From Clavibacter michiganensis (GTDB lineage Bacteria > Actinomycetota > Actinomycetes > Actinomycetales > Microbacteriaceae), in assembly GCF_002151125.1 (NCBI RefSeq), contig NZ_MDJZ01000017.1:391510-455509 (forward strand): DNA of 64,000 nucleotides, read 5' to 3'. How positions within the stretch are numbered: position 1 is the first letter of the stretch; every line of letters starts with the position of its first letter. Under the pieces are notes generated by a model. The model was not told the DNA's origin, did not search any database, and saw nothing but the letters and a program-made list of their open reading frames with translations. The position numbers were made by a program, and so were the translations under genes. Below, piece after piece: positions 55,486-63,076 of this stretch.

Positions 55486-55746
55486 GTATTTCCGTCCAGT
55501 GTGGTTCTGCGCCGTATCGCGGCCGTTTCCCTCGTGTTACCGGCGTGTATCTTCTCCGCGGGCGACGGATCCGGCACCCGGTCGACCTCCATCCGGCGCC
55601 CATCCTCCGCCCCGGGCCCCTCCGAATCGCCTCCACGCGGGTGGTCGACTGCGGCGTCGCGGAGTTGGCTGGATGCTCCCGACGGCGGTGCGCGCGCCTC
55701 GCGGCGATGGTGCCCGCCGTCCCCGCGAACCATCAGGAGGATCACC

Positions 55747-56514
55747 ATGGCTGGACGCTTCGACGGCAGGGTCGTCATCATCACGGGCGCCGGATCCGGC
55801 ATCGGCGAGGCCACGGCCCGCCGCTTCGTCGCCGAGGGCGCGAAGGTCGTCATCACCGACAGCGTCGAGGACAAGATCCGCGCCGTCGCCGACTCGCTCC
55901 CCGAGGGCAGCGTCACGGCGCTCGTCGCGGACGCCGCGGCATCGGCCGACGCCGACCGCACGGTCGCCACCGCGCTCGAGGCCTTCGGCCGCCTCGACGT
56001 GCTCGTCAACAACGCGGGCACCTTCCAGGCCGGGCCGATCTCGGGCATCACCGACGAGGAGTGGCGCCGCGTCATCGACACCGACCTCTCCGGCGTCTTC
56101 TACGGCACCCGCGCGGCGCTCCCGCACCTCGTCGAGACGCGCGGATCCATCGTCAACGTCTCGTCCGTGTCGGGCATGGCGGCGGACCACCACATGAGCG
56201 CCTACAACGCGGCCAAGGGCGGCGTGAGCAACTTCACGCGGGCCACCGCGCTCGACCACGGCGTCGACGGCGTGCGCGTGAACGCGGTCGCGCCCGGCCT
56301 CATCTGGACGGAGCTGGTCGCCGGCAAGGAGGACGACGAGGAGCTGAAGGCGGAGTTCGCCAAGCGCATCTCCCTCGGCCGCGGCGGCCAGGCGGACGAG
56401 GTGGCGGCGGCCATCGCGTTCCTCGCGAGCGACGACGCGTCCTTCATCACGGGCGCGATCCTGCCGGTCGACGGCGGCACCACGGCGAGCAACGGGCAGC
56501 CCTCACAGGCGTAG
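55747..56514 (+). CDS. short-chain dehydrogenase/reductase
   Basis: A 255-residue classical SDR using NAD(P). It has TGAGSGIGEA at the cofactor site, NNAGTF, catalytic Ser in VNVSSVSGMAA and the YNAAK dyad. ILPVDGGTTASNG near the end is standard for the family. CAGGAGG sits eight bases before the ATG. It is divergent from the urea operon and shares the promoter gap, so the AmtR-type box could affect it too. The substrate is unknown. Confidence 0.92.
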   Translation: MAGRFDGRVVIITGAGSGIGEATARRFVAEGAKVVITDSVEDKIRAVADSLPEGSVTALVADAAASADADRTVATALEAFGRLDVLVNNAGTFQAGPISGITDEEWRRVIDTDLSGVFYGTRAALPHLVETRGSIVNVSSVSGMAADHHMSAYNAAKGGVSNFTRATALDHGVDGVRVNAVAPGLIWTELVAGKEDDEELKAEFAKRISLGRGGQADEVAAAIAFLASDDASFITGAILPVDGGTTASNGQPSQA

Positions 56515-56530
56515 CGCGCGTCCCGCGTCG

Positions 56531-56580
56531 CGGTTCGGGCGCGAGGCGTCTCGGTGCGGGCGCGCGGCGTCCCGGTCGGG
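56531..56580 (+). repeat. two and a half tandem 21-base repeats
   Basis: Imperfect copies at 56531-56551 and 56552-56572 (pattern CGGTKCGGGCGCGMGGCGTCY) are followed by a partial third copy, in the gap between the convergent SDR and anti-sigma genes. Confidence 0.55.
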
Positions 56581-57411
56581 TCAGGCCGCGACGGGCGGCA
56601 GCTCGGCCACCGCGATGCGATCGCCCGCGGCGTCGCGGATCTCCACGGCGGCGGCGTCCTCGCGCAGCACGTCGGCGTTGAGGCGGCAGTCGATGCGCAC
56701 GGTGGATCCGAGCATCGTGCCGGACGCGTGCTCCCCGCCGGCGGCGTCGATCACGACGACGCGGAAGGAGTCGCCCGCGGGCAGGCCGTCGACCGACAGC
56801 ACGGTCTCGGTGCCCCAGGTGTGCGCGACGACATCGCCCGTGACGTCGACGCCCGCGGGCGCGCCGGCGAAGGTCACGCCCTCGACGGCGCCGAGCGTGC
56901 CGGCGGGGCCGGTCGCGACGTCGGCCCGCGGGGTCGCGAGGAACGCGCCGCCGGCCGCGCCGAGCGCCAGGCACGCGGCGGCGCCGGCGATCAGGAGCGC
57001 GGTGCGGCGGGTGCTCGATCCGCGGCGGACGCGGTGCGCGTCGAGGTCGGCGGGCCGGCCCGGCGCGGTCGTCGTCCGCGCTGATTCCGTCGTCGCCGCG
57101 GTCTCGCCCGCGCCGCCCCTCTCCGCGTCACCGCGGCCGTCCGCGATCAGGCCGATCCGCCGCGCCAGCTCGTCGCTCGGCTCCGCCTGCTGCCACGCAC
57201 CGAGCCCGCCGAGAGCCGCGGGCAGCCCGCCGAGCAGCGCGATCTCCTCGTCGATGGTCGGGTCGGCGGCGCGCATCGTCGCCAGCTCCGCGGTCTCGGC
57301 GGGGGAGAGGTCGTCGGCGAGGGCGGCGGCGATGAGCTCGCCGCGGCGGTCGTCGGGCTCGGCGGCGTGCGGGTCGGCGGCGTGCGGATCGGGGGTGCGG
57401 TCGTCGGTCAT
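56581..57411 (-). CDS. rskA: anti-sigma factor, RskA-like
   Basis: A membrane anti-sigma factor of 276 residues, partner of the sigma factor encoded just before it. The cytoplasmic N-terminal domain (about residues 20-95) has a helical anti-sigma pattern (DDLSPAETAELATMRAADPTIDEEIALLGGLPAAL) but no HxxxCxxC zinc motif. One membrane helix (about 137-160) precedes an extracytoplasmic RskA domain of about 115 residues. The N terminus repeats ADPHA. Signal-triggered proteolysis of RskA-type proteins releases SigK-type factors. The ATG overlaps the sigma stop by four bases. Confidence 0.88.
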   Translation of the reverse strand: MTDDRTPDPHAADPHAAEPDDRRGELIAAALADDLSPAETAELATMRAADPTIDEEIALLGGLPAALGGLGAWQQAEPSDELARRIGLIADGRGDAERGGAGETAATTESARTTTAPGRPADLDAHRVRRGSSTRRTALLIAGAAACLALGAAGGAFLATPRADVATGPAGTLGAVEGVTFAGAPAGVDVTGDVVAHTWGTETVLSVDGLPAGDSFRVVVIDAAGGEHASGTMLGSTVRIDCRLNADVLREDAAAVEIRDAAGDRIAVAELPPVAA

Positions 57412-57959
57412 GCGGGATCCACTTCGTCGAGATGCGTGCGGAGGGCGCGGAGCGCGTGGAAGACGCGCGTGCGCAGGGTGGCGACGGGCACGCCCGTGGC
57501 CGTGGAGAGCTCCTGGTAGCTGAGCCCGGTGAGGTGCACGGCGACGACGGCCTCGCGGTGCGCGTCGCTGAGGCGCGCGAGGCCCTCGACGATCCCGAGC
57601 CGGTCGAGCGGATCCGCCTCCCGCGTCGCCTGCTCGGGCGCCTCCTCCTCGGCGACGATGCGCGGGGTGCGGGCCCGGGCGCGGTGCACGTCGAGGATCA
57701 CCCGCCGCTCGATCGCGAACAGCCAGGTGCGCGCGCTGCCGCGCTCGCCGTCGAAGGAGTCGCGGGCGCGCCAGGCGCGGAGGAAGGTCTCCTGCACGCA
57801 GTCCTCGGCGAGCTGGCGGTCCTGCAGGGCGTTGACCGCGAAGCCGAGCAGCGCGCCGCCGTGCTCCGCGAACGCGGCGCGCACGTCGAGGCCGGGCGTG
57901 GACGCGCTCATCGTGCTCCGCTCGGGTGCAGGGGCCGGACGCGTCAGGACGAGCGCCAT
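57408..57959 (-). CDS. sigK: ECF RNA polymerase sigma factor, SigK-like
   Basis: A 183-residue extracytoplasmic-function sigma factor. Region 2 (about residues 30-95) reads AEDCVQETFLRAWRARDSFDGERGSARTWLFAIERRVILDVHR. Region 4 (about 120-175) reads ALSDAHREAVVAVHLTGLSYQELSTATGVPVATLRTRVFHALRALR-like (GLARLSDAHREAV and LSYQELSTATGVPVATLRTR). The ATG at 57959 has GAGGGG six bases upstream; ATG 57911 is possible. The promoter at 58004-58035 matches the one before the divergent CHRD gene, so it probably activates itself. Confidence 0.9.
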   Translation of the reverse strand: MALVLTRPAPAPERSTMSASTPGLDVRAAFAEHGGALLGFAVNALQDRQLAEDCVQETFLRAWRARDSFDGERGSARTWLFAIERRVILDVHRARARTPRIVAEEEAPEQATREADPLDRLGIVEGLARLSDAHREAVVAVHLTGLSYQELSTATGVPVATLRTRVFHALRALRTHLDEVDPA

Positions 57960-58003
57960 CGTGATCCCCTCAGCCTAGGCGGCGGGTGCGCGCCCTCACC
58001 GGG

Positions 58004-58035
58004 GGATACGTCGAGGACGGCCCCGGCGTTCATCG
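58004..58035 (-). promoter_or_regulatory. ECF-type promoter of the sigma/anti-sigma operon
   Basis: Read on the minus strand: CGATGAACGCC, 14 bases, CGTATCC. TGAACG at -35 and CGTAT at -10 are of the ECF type. The same two blocks with the same spacing face the other way at 58095-58126. The -10 ends 45 bases before the sigma start. Confidence 0.7.
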
Positions 58036-58094
58036 AGGCGCCAGCGAGGGATCGCGGGCCGCCGCGGGATCGCCGCGGAACGGATTCCCGCACC

Positions 58095-58126
58095 CGATGA
58101 ACGCCCGCCGCCCGGCGTGCGTATGC
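58095..58126 (+). promoter_or_regulatory. ECF-type promoter of the CHRD/sortase operon
   Basis: CGATGAACGCC, 14 bases, CGTATGC. It is identical in block sequence and spacing to the divergent sigma-operon promoter, with unrelated spacer bases. The -10 ends 53 bases before the CHRD start. Confidence 0.7.
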
Positions 58127-58178
58127 CCTGGCAGAAGCGGTGCCCGCCCGGGCGCCCCACCACGAGAGGCCGCACGCG

Positions 58179-58889
58179 ATGACGCACACGAGACTCGTCC
58201 GGAACATGACCATCGGGGGCGCGGCTGCCGCGGCCCTCACCCTCCTCGCCGCGACGCCCGCGTCCGCCGAGACGACCGTCCCCGAGCCCGACCGCTTCAC
58301 GAGCGCGTTCACCGTGATGGCGACGCCCGACCAGGTGCTGAACGCCGACGGCGTCGCGACCCCCGGCGAGTCCGGCGCGACCGGGCGCTTCGACCTCCGC
58401 CTCGACTCCGCGTCGAACACGATCTGCTACGACATCACCCTCACGGGCGTCACCGGCGAGTACCAGAGCCCCGCGAAGACGGCCACGCACATCCACCAGG
58501 CCGCCGTCGGCAAGGCCGGCCCGCCGCGCATCGCGTTCCCGAACCCGACCGACGCCGGGGACGGCACGCGCACCAGCTCCGGCTGCATGCGGGGGCCGTT
58601 CACCACGGGCGTCGCCCCGGACGGGAAGGACACCGGCGAGGGCTTCACGGTCGCGCAGATCGAGGCCGACCCGTCCGCGTTCGCGGCCGACACCCACACC
58701 GCGTCGTTCACGGCCGGCGCCGTGCGCGGCCAGCTGACCCAGGTGCCGGTCGGCGGCGTCGACACGGGCGCCGGCGGATCCGCGACCTCCACCACGGCCG
58801 CCCTCCCGCTCGTCGCGGGCGGCGGCGCCGTCGCGCTCGCCGCGGCCGGCGTCGTGCTGATGCGCCGCCACCGCGCGCAGGAGTCCTGA
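58179..58889 (+). CDS. secreted CHRD-domain surface protein with C-terminal anchor
   Basis: A 236-residue exported protein. The signal peptide runs MTHTRLVRNMTIGGAAAAAL to ASA (about 30 residues). The CHRD domain (about 40-185) has ATGRFDLRLDSASNTICYDITLTGV, THIHQAAVGKAGPPRIAF and AGAVRGQLTQ. After a Gly/Ser linker comes a sorting-like tail, TAALPLVAGGG, a hydrophobic stretch and RRHRAQES. There is no canonical LPxTG. The class F sortase starts five bases later. GAGAGG lies nine bases before the ATG at 58179. Confidence 0.87.
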   Translation: MTHTRLVRNMTIGGAAAAALTLLAATPASAETTVPEPDRFTSAFTVMATPDQVLNADGVATPGESGATGRFDLRLDSASNTICYDITLTGVTGEYQSPAKTATHIHQAAVGKAGPPRIAFPNPTDAGDGTRTSSGCMRGPFTTGVAPDGKDTGEGFTVAQIEADPSAFAADTHTASFTAGAVRGQLTQVPVGGVDTGAGGSATSTTAALPLVAGGGAVALAAAGVVLMRRHRAQES

Positions 58890-58894
58890 TCCCC

Positions 58895-59557
58895 GTGCAC
58901 CGCAGCCCGGCGGACGCGTCGCCCGCGCGGCGCGTCCGCCGGGCCGTGGTGCTCGCGTCCGCGCTGATCCCGCTGGCCGCGCTCGCGGGATGCGCGCCCG
59001 CAGACCCGGGTCCGGCTGCTCCATCCGCGGCGGCGCCCGCCGCGCCTGCCGCCCCACAGACCACCGCGCCGAGCAGCCCGCCCACGACCTCCCCCCAGGT
59101 CGTGCAGGGCCTCGGCGCGGTGCCATCCCGCGTCGCCATCCCCGCGATCGACCTCGACGAGCCGCTCATCGACCTCGGGATCGCCCCCGACGGCCGCATG
59201 GAGGTGCCCGTCGACTTCGACGACGTCGGCTGGTTCACGGGCGGCGGCCGCCCGGGCGGGCGCGGGCCCACCGTGATCGCCGCGCACGTCGACTCGCGCG
59301 TGGGACCCGCCGCGTTCGGCCGGCTCGCCGAGCTCGGCGTGGGCGACGAGGTGTCCGTGCAGGACGTCGACGGCGGATCCACGCGCTACGCCGTGACCGA
59401 GGTCGCCGACTTCGCCAAGGCCGAGTTCCCGACCGCGCGCGTCTTCGGCGCCCAGCCCACGGACCAGCTGCGCCTCATCACCTGCGGCGGGATCTTCGAC
59501 CGCAGCGTCGGCCACTACGAGGACAACCGCGTCGTGTTCGCGGAGCCGGTGGGCTGA
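58895..59557 (+). CDS. class F sortase, lipoprotein-type leader
   Basis: A 220-residue sortase. The N terminus has a basic stretch, then VVLASALIPLAALAGCAP with a lipobox (LAGC), a Pro/Ala/Thr linker and the sortase fold (about residues 75-220). The His is in PTVIAAHVDSRVGP, the Cys in LRLITCGGIFD and the Arg in HYEDNRVVFAE, the full catalytic set. Class F sortases are actinobacterial and their targets are poorly known; the adjacent CHRD protein is the obvious candidate. GTG start five bases after the CHRD stop. Confidence 0.87.
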   Translation: MHRSPADASPARRVRRAVVLASALIPLAALAGCAPADPGPAAPSAAAPAAPAAPQTTAPSSPPTTSPQVVQGLGAVPSRVAIPAIDLDEPLIDLGIAPDGRMEVPVDFDDVGWFTGGGRPGGRGPTVIAAHVDSRVGPAAFGRLAELGVGDEVSVQDVDGGSTRYAVTEVADFAKAEFPTARVFGAQPTDQLRLITCGGIFDRSVGHYEDNRVVFAEPVG

Positions 59558-59584
59558 CTGGGGCGACCTCGCGCCGGCCTCGGG

Positions 59585-59845
59585 TCAGGCCGCGGGGTCC
59601 TCCGGGCCCGCCGCGCCCGCGTCCGGCAGCCCCGCTCGCAGGCGCGCCGTGCGCTCGCGCACCAGCTCGAGCCGGCCCTCGTCGAGCGCGGCGGACGCAT
59701 CGCGCGCCCGACGGTCGGCGTGCGCGAACCGGACCAGCGCCACCAGCGCGATCACGATCGCGACGATGACGACGATCGTGACGATCGACCAGATCACGTC
59801 GTAGGCCGCGGGGAGCAGGATGCTCGGCGTCGCGCCGCCTTCCAC
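59585..59845 (-). CDS. small membrane protein, paralogue of the upstream gene
   Basis: An 86-residue protein with one membrane helix (IWSIVTIVVIVAIVIALVALV) and a charged cytoplasmic helix (ADRRARDASAALDEGRLELVRERTARLRAG) ending GPEDPAA. The neighbour upstream has the same plan and a similar tail (LELIREQMARLQADGPDA, ending GPVDPIA), so the two arose by tandem duplication. The GTG at 59845, 13 bases after the neighbour's stop, is the most likely start; an ATG at 59896 would overlap it. No function is known. Confidence 0.7.
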   Translation of the reverse strand: MEGGATPSILLPAAYDVIWSIVTIVVIVAIVIALVALVRFAHADRRARDASAALDEGRLELVRERTARLRAGLPDAGAAGPEDPAA

Positions 59846-59858
59846 GTCGCGCCCCCGC

Positions 59859-60098
59859 TCAGGCGATCGGGTCGACGGGGCCGGCGTGCGGCGCATCCGG
59901 TCCGTCGGCCTGCAGCCGCGCCATCTGCTCGCGGATCAGCTCGAGCCGAGCCTCCTGCAGCGAGGTCGTGGCGAGCAGCGTGCGCCGGGCCGCGAGCGCG
60001 AGCCGGATGAGGACCACGGCCGCGACGATCGCGAGGACGACGAGCGCGAGCGAGACGAACAGGTACCAGGTGAGGCCGAGGCCGGCGTTGGACAGCAT
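59859..60098 (-). CDS. small membrane protein, paralogue of the downstream gene
   Basis: A 79-residue protein: MLSNAGLGLTWYLFVSLALVVLAIVAAVVLIRLALA gives one membrane helix (about residues 9-33), followed by a helical tail TSLQEARLELIREQMARLQ and an acidic Pro-rich end. It is probably co-transcribed with the paralogue 13 bases downstream, both on the minus strand next to the sortase/CHRD genes. No family was recognised; the layout resembles small scaffold proteins that dimerise through the cytoplasmic helix. Confidence 0.75.
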   Translation of the reverse strand: MLSNAGLGLTWYLFVSLALVVLAIVAAVVLIRLALAARRTLLATTSLQEARLELIREQMARLQADGPDAPHAGPVDPIA

Positions 60099-60192
60099 CC
60101 CCCGACGCTATCGGCCGCTCCGCCCGCGTCACGAGCCCCGCGTCCGGGTGGGGCGGGCGTGCTAGGGGCCGCCGGCGGGTCCGCGTGGACGC

Positions 60193-60229
60193 CGACGGGC
60201 CCGGCCCCGTGGAGGAGCCGGGCCCGTCG
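60193..60229 (-). terminator. hairpin terminator after the first Ig-like gene
   Basis: Perfect 13-base arms, CGACGGGCCCGGC and GCCGGGCCCGTCG, around an 11-base loop, 18 bases past the stop codon of the minus-strand Ig-like gene. Confidence 0.7.
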
Positions 60230-60246
60230 GGCGGGGGATGCGCGGG

Positions 60247-61518
60247 TCAGCGCACCGTCACGCCCGCGCTCGCGCGCGCCTGGTTGTCGTAGAGGTAGAT
60301 GACCCCGCTCACGACCACCGTCACGGTGCGCCCGCGGTCGGCCGCCGTCAGCGTGTACGTCTTCGCGGTCGCACCGGGGATGACCTGACCGTCCCGCTTC
60401 CACTGGTAGCCGAGCTCGAGCGAGGACGGCTTCCAGATGCCGGGCTGCGCGGTGAGCGTGCGGCCGACGGTCGGGTTGCCGGTGACGCGCGGCGTGCCCG
60501 CCGTGATGACGGGGGCGGCGACCTTCTTCGTCTGCCCCGAGGTGAGGGTCACCGGCACGTACCCGTCGCGGGATCCGCGCACCGACACCGTGAGGCGGTG
60601 GCCGGCGTCGTAGGCCGTCACCGCGTAGGTCGGGTCGTCGGCCCCGGGGATCCGCTCGCCGTCCCGCAGCCACTGGTACTCGAGCGTCACGGGCGCCGGC
60701 TGCCAGAGCCCGGTGCGCACCGACAGGGTGGATCCGTACTCGACCGTGCCCACGATCGCGGGCGGCGGGGTCGACGTGAGCGCCTTCGCTCCCGGCGCGC
60801 TCGCCGTGGTGCCCTCGACGTGCGCGGTGCGCCAGGCGTCGGGGATGGGGCCGTAGGTCAGGTCGAAGGACACGCGCTTCCCGTAGCCCGGGGTGACGGT
60901 GACGGATCCGGTGCCGCCGGCGTCCACGAACGCTCCGCCGTCGACCTGGTGGAAGATGTCGCTCTCCTCGGGGGTGAACCCGTTGAGGGCCGCGCGCACG
61001 TCCCAGCGGAAGGTGACGGACGGGCCGTCCACGATCACCTCGGGCGTGTACGGGCGGGGCGCGCCGACCGACCGCACCGGCGTGGGCGCGGACGCCGTGC
61101 CGGTGACGGGGACGCCGTCCACGGTCCCGGCGACGCGCACGCTGATGAGGTGCTCGCCGGGGGAGGCCGGGATGTAGACCTCGTCCTCGTCGCCGGAGAC
61201 GCCGCCGGTCCCGTCCGAGAGCCAGGGCCCGGCGCCGTCGAGCTGGTACTCGTAGCGGAGCCCCGAGTTGTCGGTGATCCCGCCGAGGTCCACCGAGATG
61301 ACGCCGTGGAAGTTCGCGTCCGTGCTGTAGTCGAAGCCGTAGCCGCGGACCGTAGGAGCGCCGATGCGGACCTCGGCCGCCGATGCAGAGGATCCGCCCG
61401 CGGGTGCGGGGGCGTCCGCCGCCTGCACGGGCCCGATCCCCGCGAACGCGGTGCCGGCGGCGACCACGAGGCCGAGCGCGGTGAGGGGGAGTCTGCGTCC
61501 CCGTGTGGTGCGGATCAT
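60247..61518 (-). CDS. secreted Ig-like repeat protein (copy A)
   Basis: A 423-residue exported protein. The signal peptide starts MIRTTRGRRLPLTALGL and ends near QAADAP. The N-terminal half (about residues 50-240) contains a unique beta-rich region with LRYEYQLDGAGPWLSDG. The C-terminal half has two modules of about 85 residues with the motif TLSVRTGLWQPAPVTLEYQW, LRDGERIPGA and GRTVTVVVSG, as in actinobacterial cell-wall Ig-like repeats. No LPxTG or membrane anchor is visible, so it may be released or bind the wall. GAAGGAA precedes the ATG at 61518. Paralogue of the next gene upstream. Confidence 0.83.
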   Translation of the reverse strand: MIRTTRGRRLPLTALGLVVAAGTAFAGIGPVQAADAPAPAGGSSASAAEVRIGAPTVRGYGFDYSTDANFHGVISVDLGGITDNSGLRYEYQLDGAGPWLSDGTGGVSGDEDEVYIPASPGEHLISVRVAGTVDGVPVTGTASAPTPVRSVGAPRPYTPEVIVDGPSVTFRWDVRAALNGFTPEESDIFHQVDGGAFVDAGGTGSVTVTPGYGKRVSFDLTYGPIPDAWRTAHVEGTTASAPGAKALTSTPPPAIVGTVEYGSTLSVRTGLWQPAPVTLEYQWLRDGERIPGADDPTYAVTAYDAGHRLTVSVRGSRDGYVPVTLTSGQTKKVAAPVITAGTPRVTGNPTVGRTLTAQPGIWKPSSLELGYQWKRDGQVIPGATAKTYTLTAADRGRTVTVVVSGVIYLYDNQARASAGVTVR

Positions 61519-61579
61519 GTGCGTTCCTTCTCTCCGGGCGGCGTCGCCCGTGGCGATGATCCTCGGGACGGCCGCCGAG

Positions 61580-61594
61580 TCGCATCCCCCCGTT
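61580..61594 (-). promoter_or_regulatory. 15-bp box upstream of Ig-like copy A
   Basis: GAACGGGGGGATGCG (minus strand) lies 62 bases before the start. The identical 15 bases occur at 62961-62975 before the paralogue. It may be a shared regulator or promoter site. Confidence 0.5.
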
Positions 61595-61615
61595 CTGGTC
61601 GGGCGCGACCGCCCG

Positions 61616-62893
61616 TCAGCCGATCGGTCGTCCGGCGCTCGTCCTCGTCTGCCGCGCGGACGATCCCTGCTGCACACCGATCACCCGCACCGAGAGGACG
61701 GTCCCGCGGTCGGCCTCGGTGATCGCGTAGGTGCTCGAGTGCGCGCCGGCGATGATCCGGCCGTCGCGGAGCCACGCGTAGGAGAAGGTCACGGGCGCGG
61801 GCCGCCAGGATCCGGGTCGCGCGGTCACCGTGCGCCCGACGGACGCGATCCCGGTGATCACGGGGGTGCCGGCGATCAGCACCGGCTCGGGCACGCGCGG
61901 CGTCGGCGCGGAGGTGCGGACGACGGAGACGTACCCGTCACGGGCGCCGCGCACGGCGACGGTGATCCGCGCGCCGACCTGGGCGCGGTCGACCCGGTAC
62001 GTGGCGCCCGTCGCGCCGAAGATCGGCTGCCCGTCGGCGAGCCACTGGTAGCTGAGGGCCACGGGCGCCGGCTGCCACAGCCCGGTGCGCACCGCGAGGG
62101 TCGTACCCACTGCCACCCGGCCGAGGATCGCGGGCGGCGGGGTGGAGGTGAGGGCCGCGGATCCGGGAGCGCTGCCGGTCGTGCCGATCGCCTGCGCGTA
62201 GGCGAACAGGTCGGGCACGACGCCGAAGGAGAGCTCGAAGGAGACCGAGGCGTCGTACCCGGCGTCGACCGTGACGGATCCCACCGCGTCCGTGTCGACG
62301 TAGTCGTCGTCCTCGCCGCCCTTGTCGAGCACGTAGTAGATCGAGCTGTCCTCGGGCAGGTTGCCGTTCAGGGCCTCGCGGACGTCCCAGCTGAAGGTGA
62401 TGCGGGTGCCCTCCACCACCACCTGCGGCGTGTACGGCCGGGAGAAGCCGGTCGACCGCACCGGCTCGGGGGTGGTCGCCGCCCCGACGACGGGCACGCC
62501 GTCGATGGTGCCGGCGATCCGCACGCTGATGAGGTGCGCTCCGGCGGATGCGGGCACGACGAGCGGACCCCCGAAGGGGCTGACGGGTGGGGTGCCCTCC
62601 GTGCGCCAGGGACCCGTGCCGTCGAGCTGGTACTCGTACCGGAGGCCGGAGGCGTCGGCGATGCCGGTGAGGTCGGGCGTGAGGAAGCCGTCGATGGTCG
62701 GCTCGATCTCCGTGCCGTAGCCGGAGAACTCCGTCGCGGGCGCCGGGATCGTCACGGCGGCCTGCGTCGACGCGTCACCCGCCGGCTGCACCTGGGCGCC
62801 CGCGGGCGCGACCCCGGCGAGCGAGAGGCCGGTGACGAGCGCGAGGCCCAGCGCGGCGGCCGGGAGGAGTCGTCTGCGTGCAGTGCGGGTCAT
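61616..62893 (-). CDS. secreted Ig-like repeat protein (copy B)
   Basis: A 425-residue paralogue of the downstream gene. The signal peptide is MTRTARRRLLPAAALGLALV to APAGAQ. It shares the N-terminal region (LRYEYQLDGTGPW, the SAGAHLISVRIAGTIDGVPV segment, FSRPYTPQVVVEGTRITFSWDVREALNG) and two C-terminal modules with TGLWQPAPVALSYQWL and PGSWRPAPVTFSYAWLRDGRIIAGA. Copies differ throughout, so the duplication is old. Gene-order and shared upstream box suggest common control. No anchor is visible. ATG at 62893; further upstream reading lacks a signal peptide. Confidence 0.83.
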   Translation of the reverse strand: MTRTARRRLLPAAALGLALVTGLSLAGVAPAGAQVQPAGDASTQAAVTIPAPATEFSGYGTEIEPTIDGFLTPDLTGIADASGLRYEYQLDGTGPWRTEGTPPVSPFGGPLVVPASAGAHLISVRIAGTIDGVPVVGAATTPEPVRSTGFSRPYTPQVVVEGTRITFSWDVREALNGNLPEDSSIYYVLDKGGEDDDYVDTDAVGSVTVDAGYDASVSFELSFGVVPDLFAYAQAIGTTGSAPGSAALTSTPPPAILGRVAVGTTLAVRTGLWQPAPVALSYQWLADGQPIFGATGATYRVDRAQVGARITVAVRGARDGYVSVVRTSAPTPRVPEPVLIAGTPVITGIASVGRTVTARPGSWRPAPVTFSYAWLRDGRIIAGAHSSTYAITEADRGTVLSVRVIGVQQGSSARQTRTSAGRPIG

Positions 62894-62960
62894 CGTCGAA
62901 CCGTCCGTCCTCGGGCTCGGTCGCCCGATGCTCCGGATCATCGTCCCGTCCGGTGCCGGG

Positions 62961-62975
62961 CGCATCCCCCCGTTC
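62961..62975 (-). promoter_or_regulatory. 15-bp box upstream of Ig-like copy B
   Basis: GAACGGGGGGATGCG (minus strand), 68 bases before the start, identical to the box before copy A although the flanking DNA differs. Confidence 0.5.
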
Positions 62976-63076
62976 GGGAGCGCGGCGCCGCGCGAGGCGT
63001 AGCGTGGAGGTCGCCCGCGTCGTCCACCCGTCGGACGCATGCCTCCTCACCACGATCCGCACCCAGGAGCCCCGCC

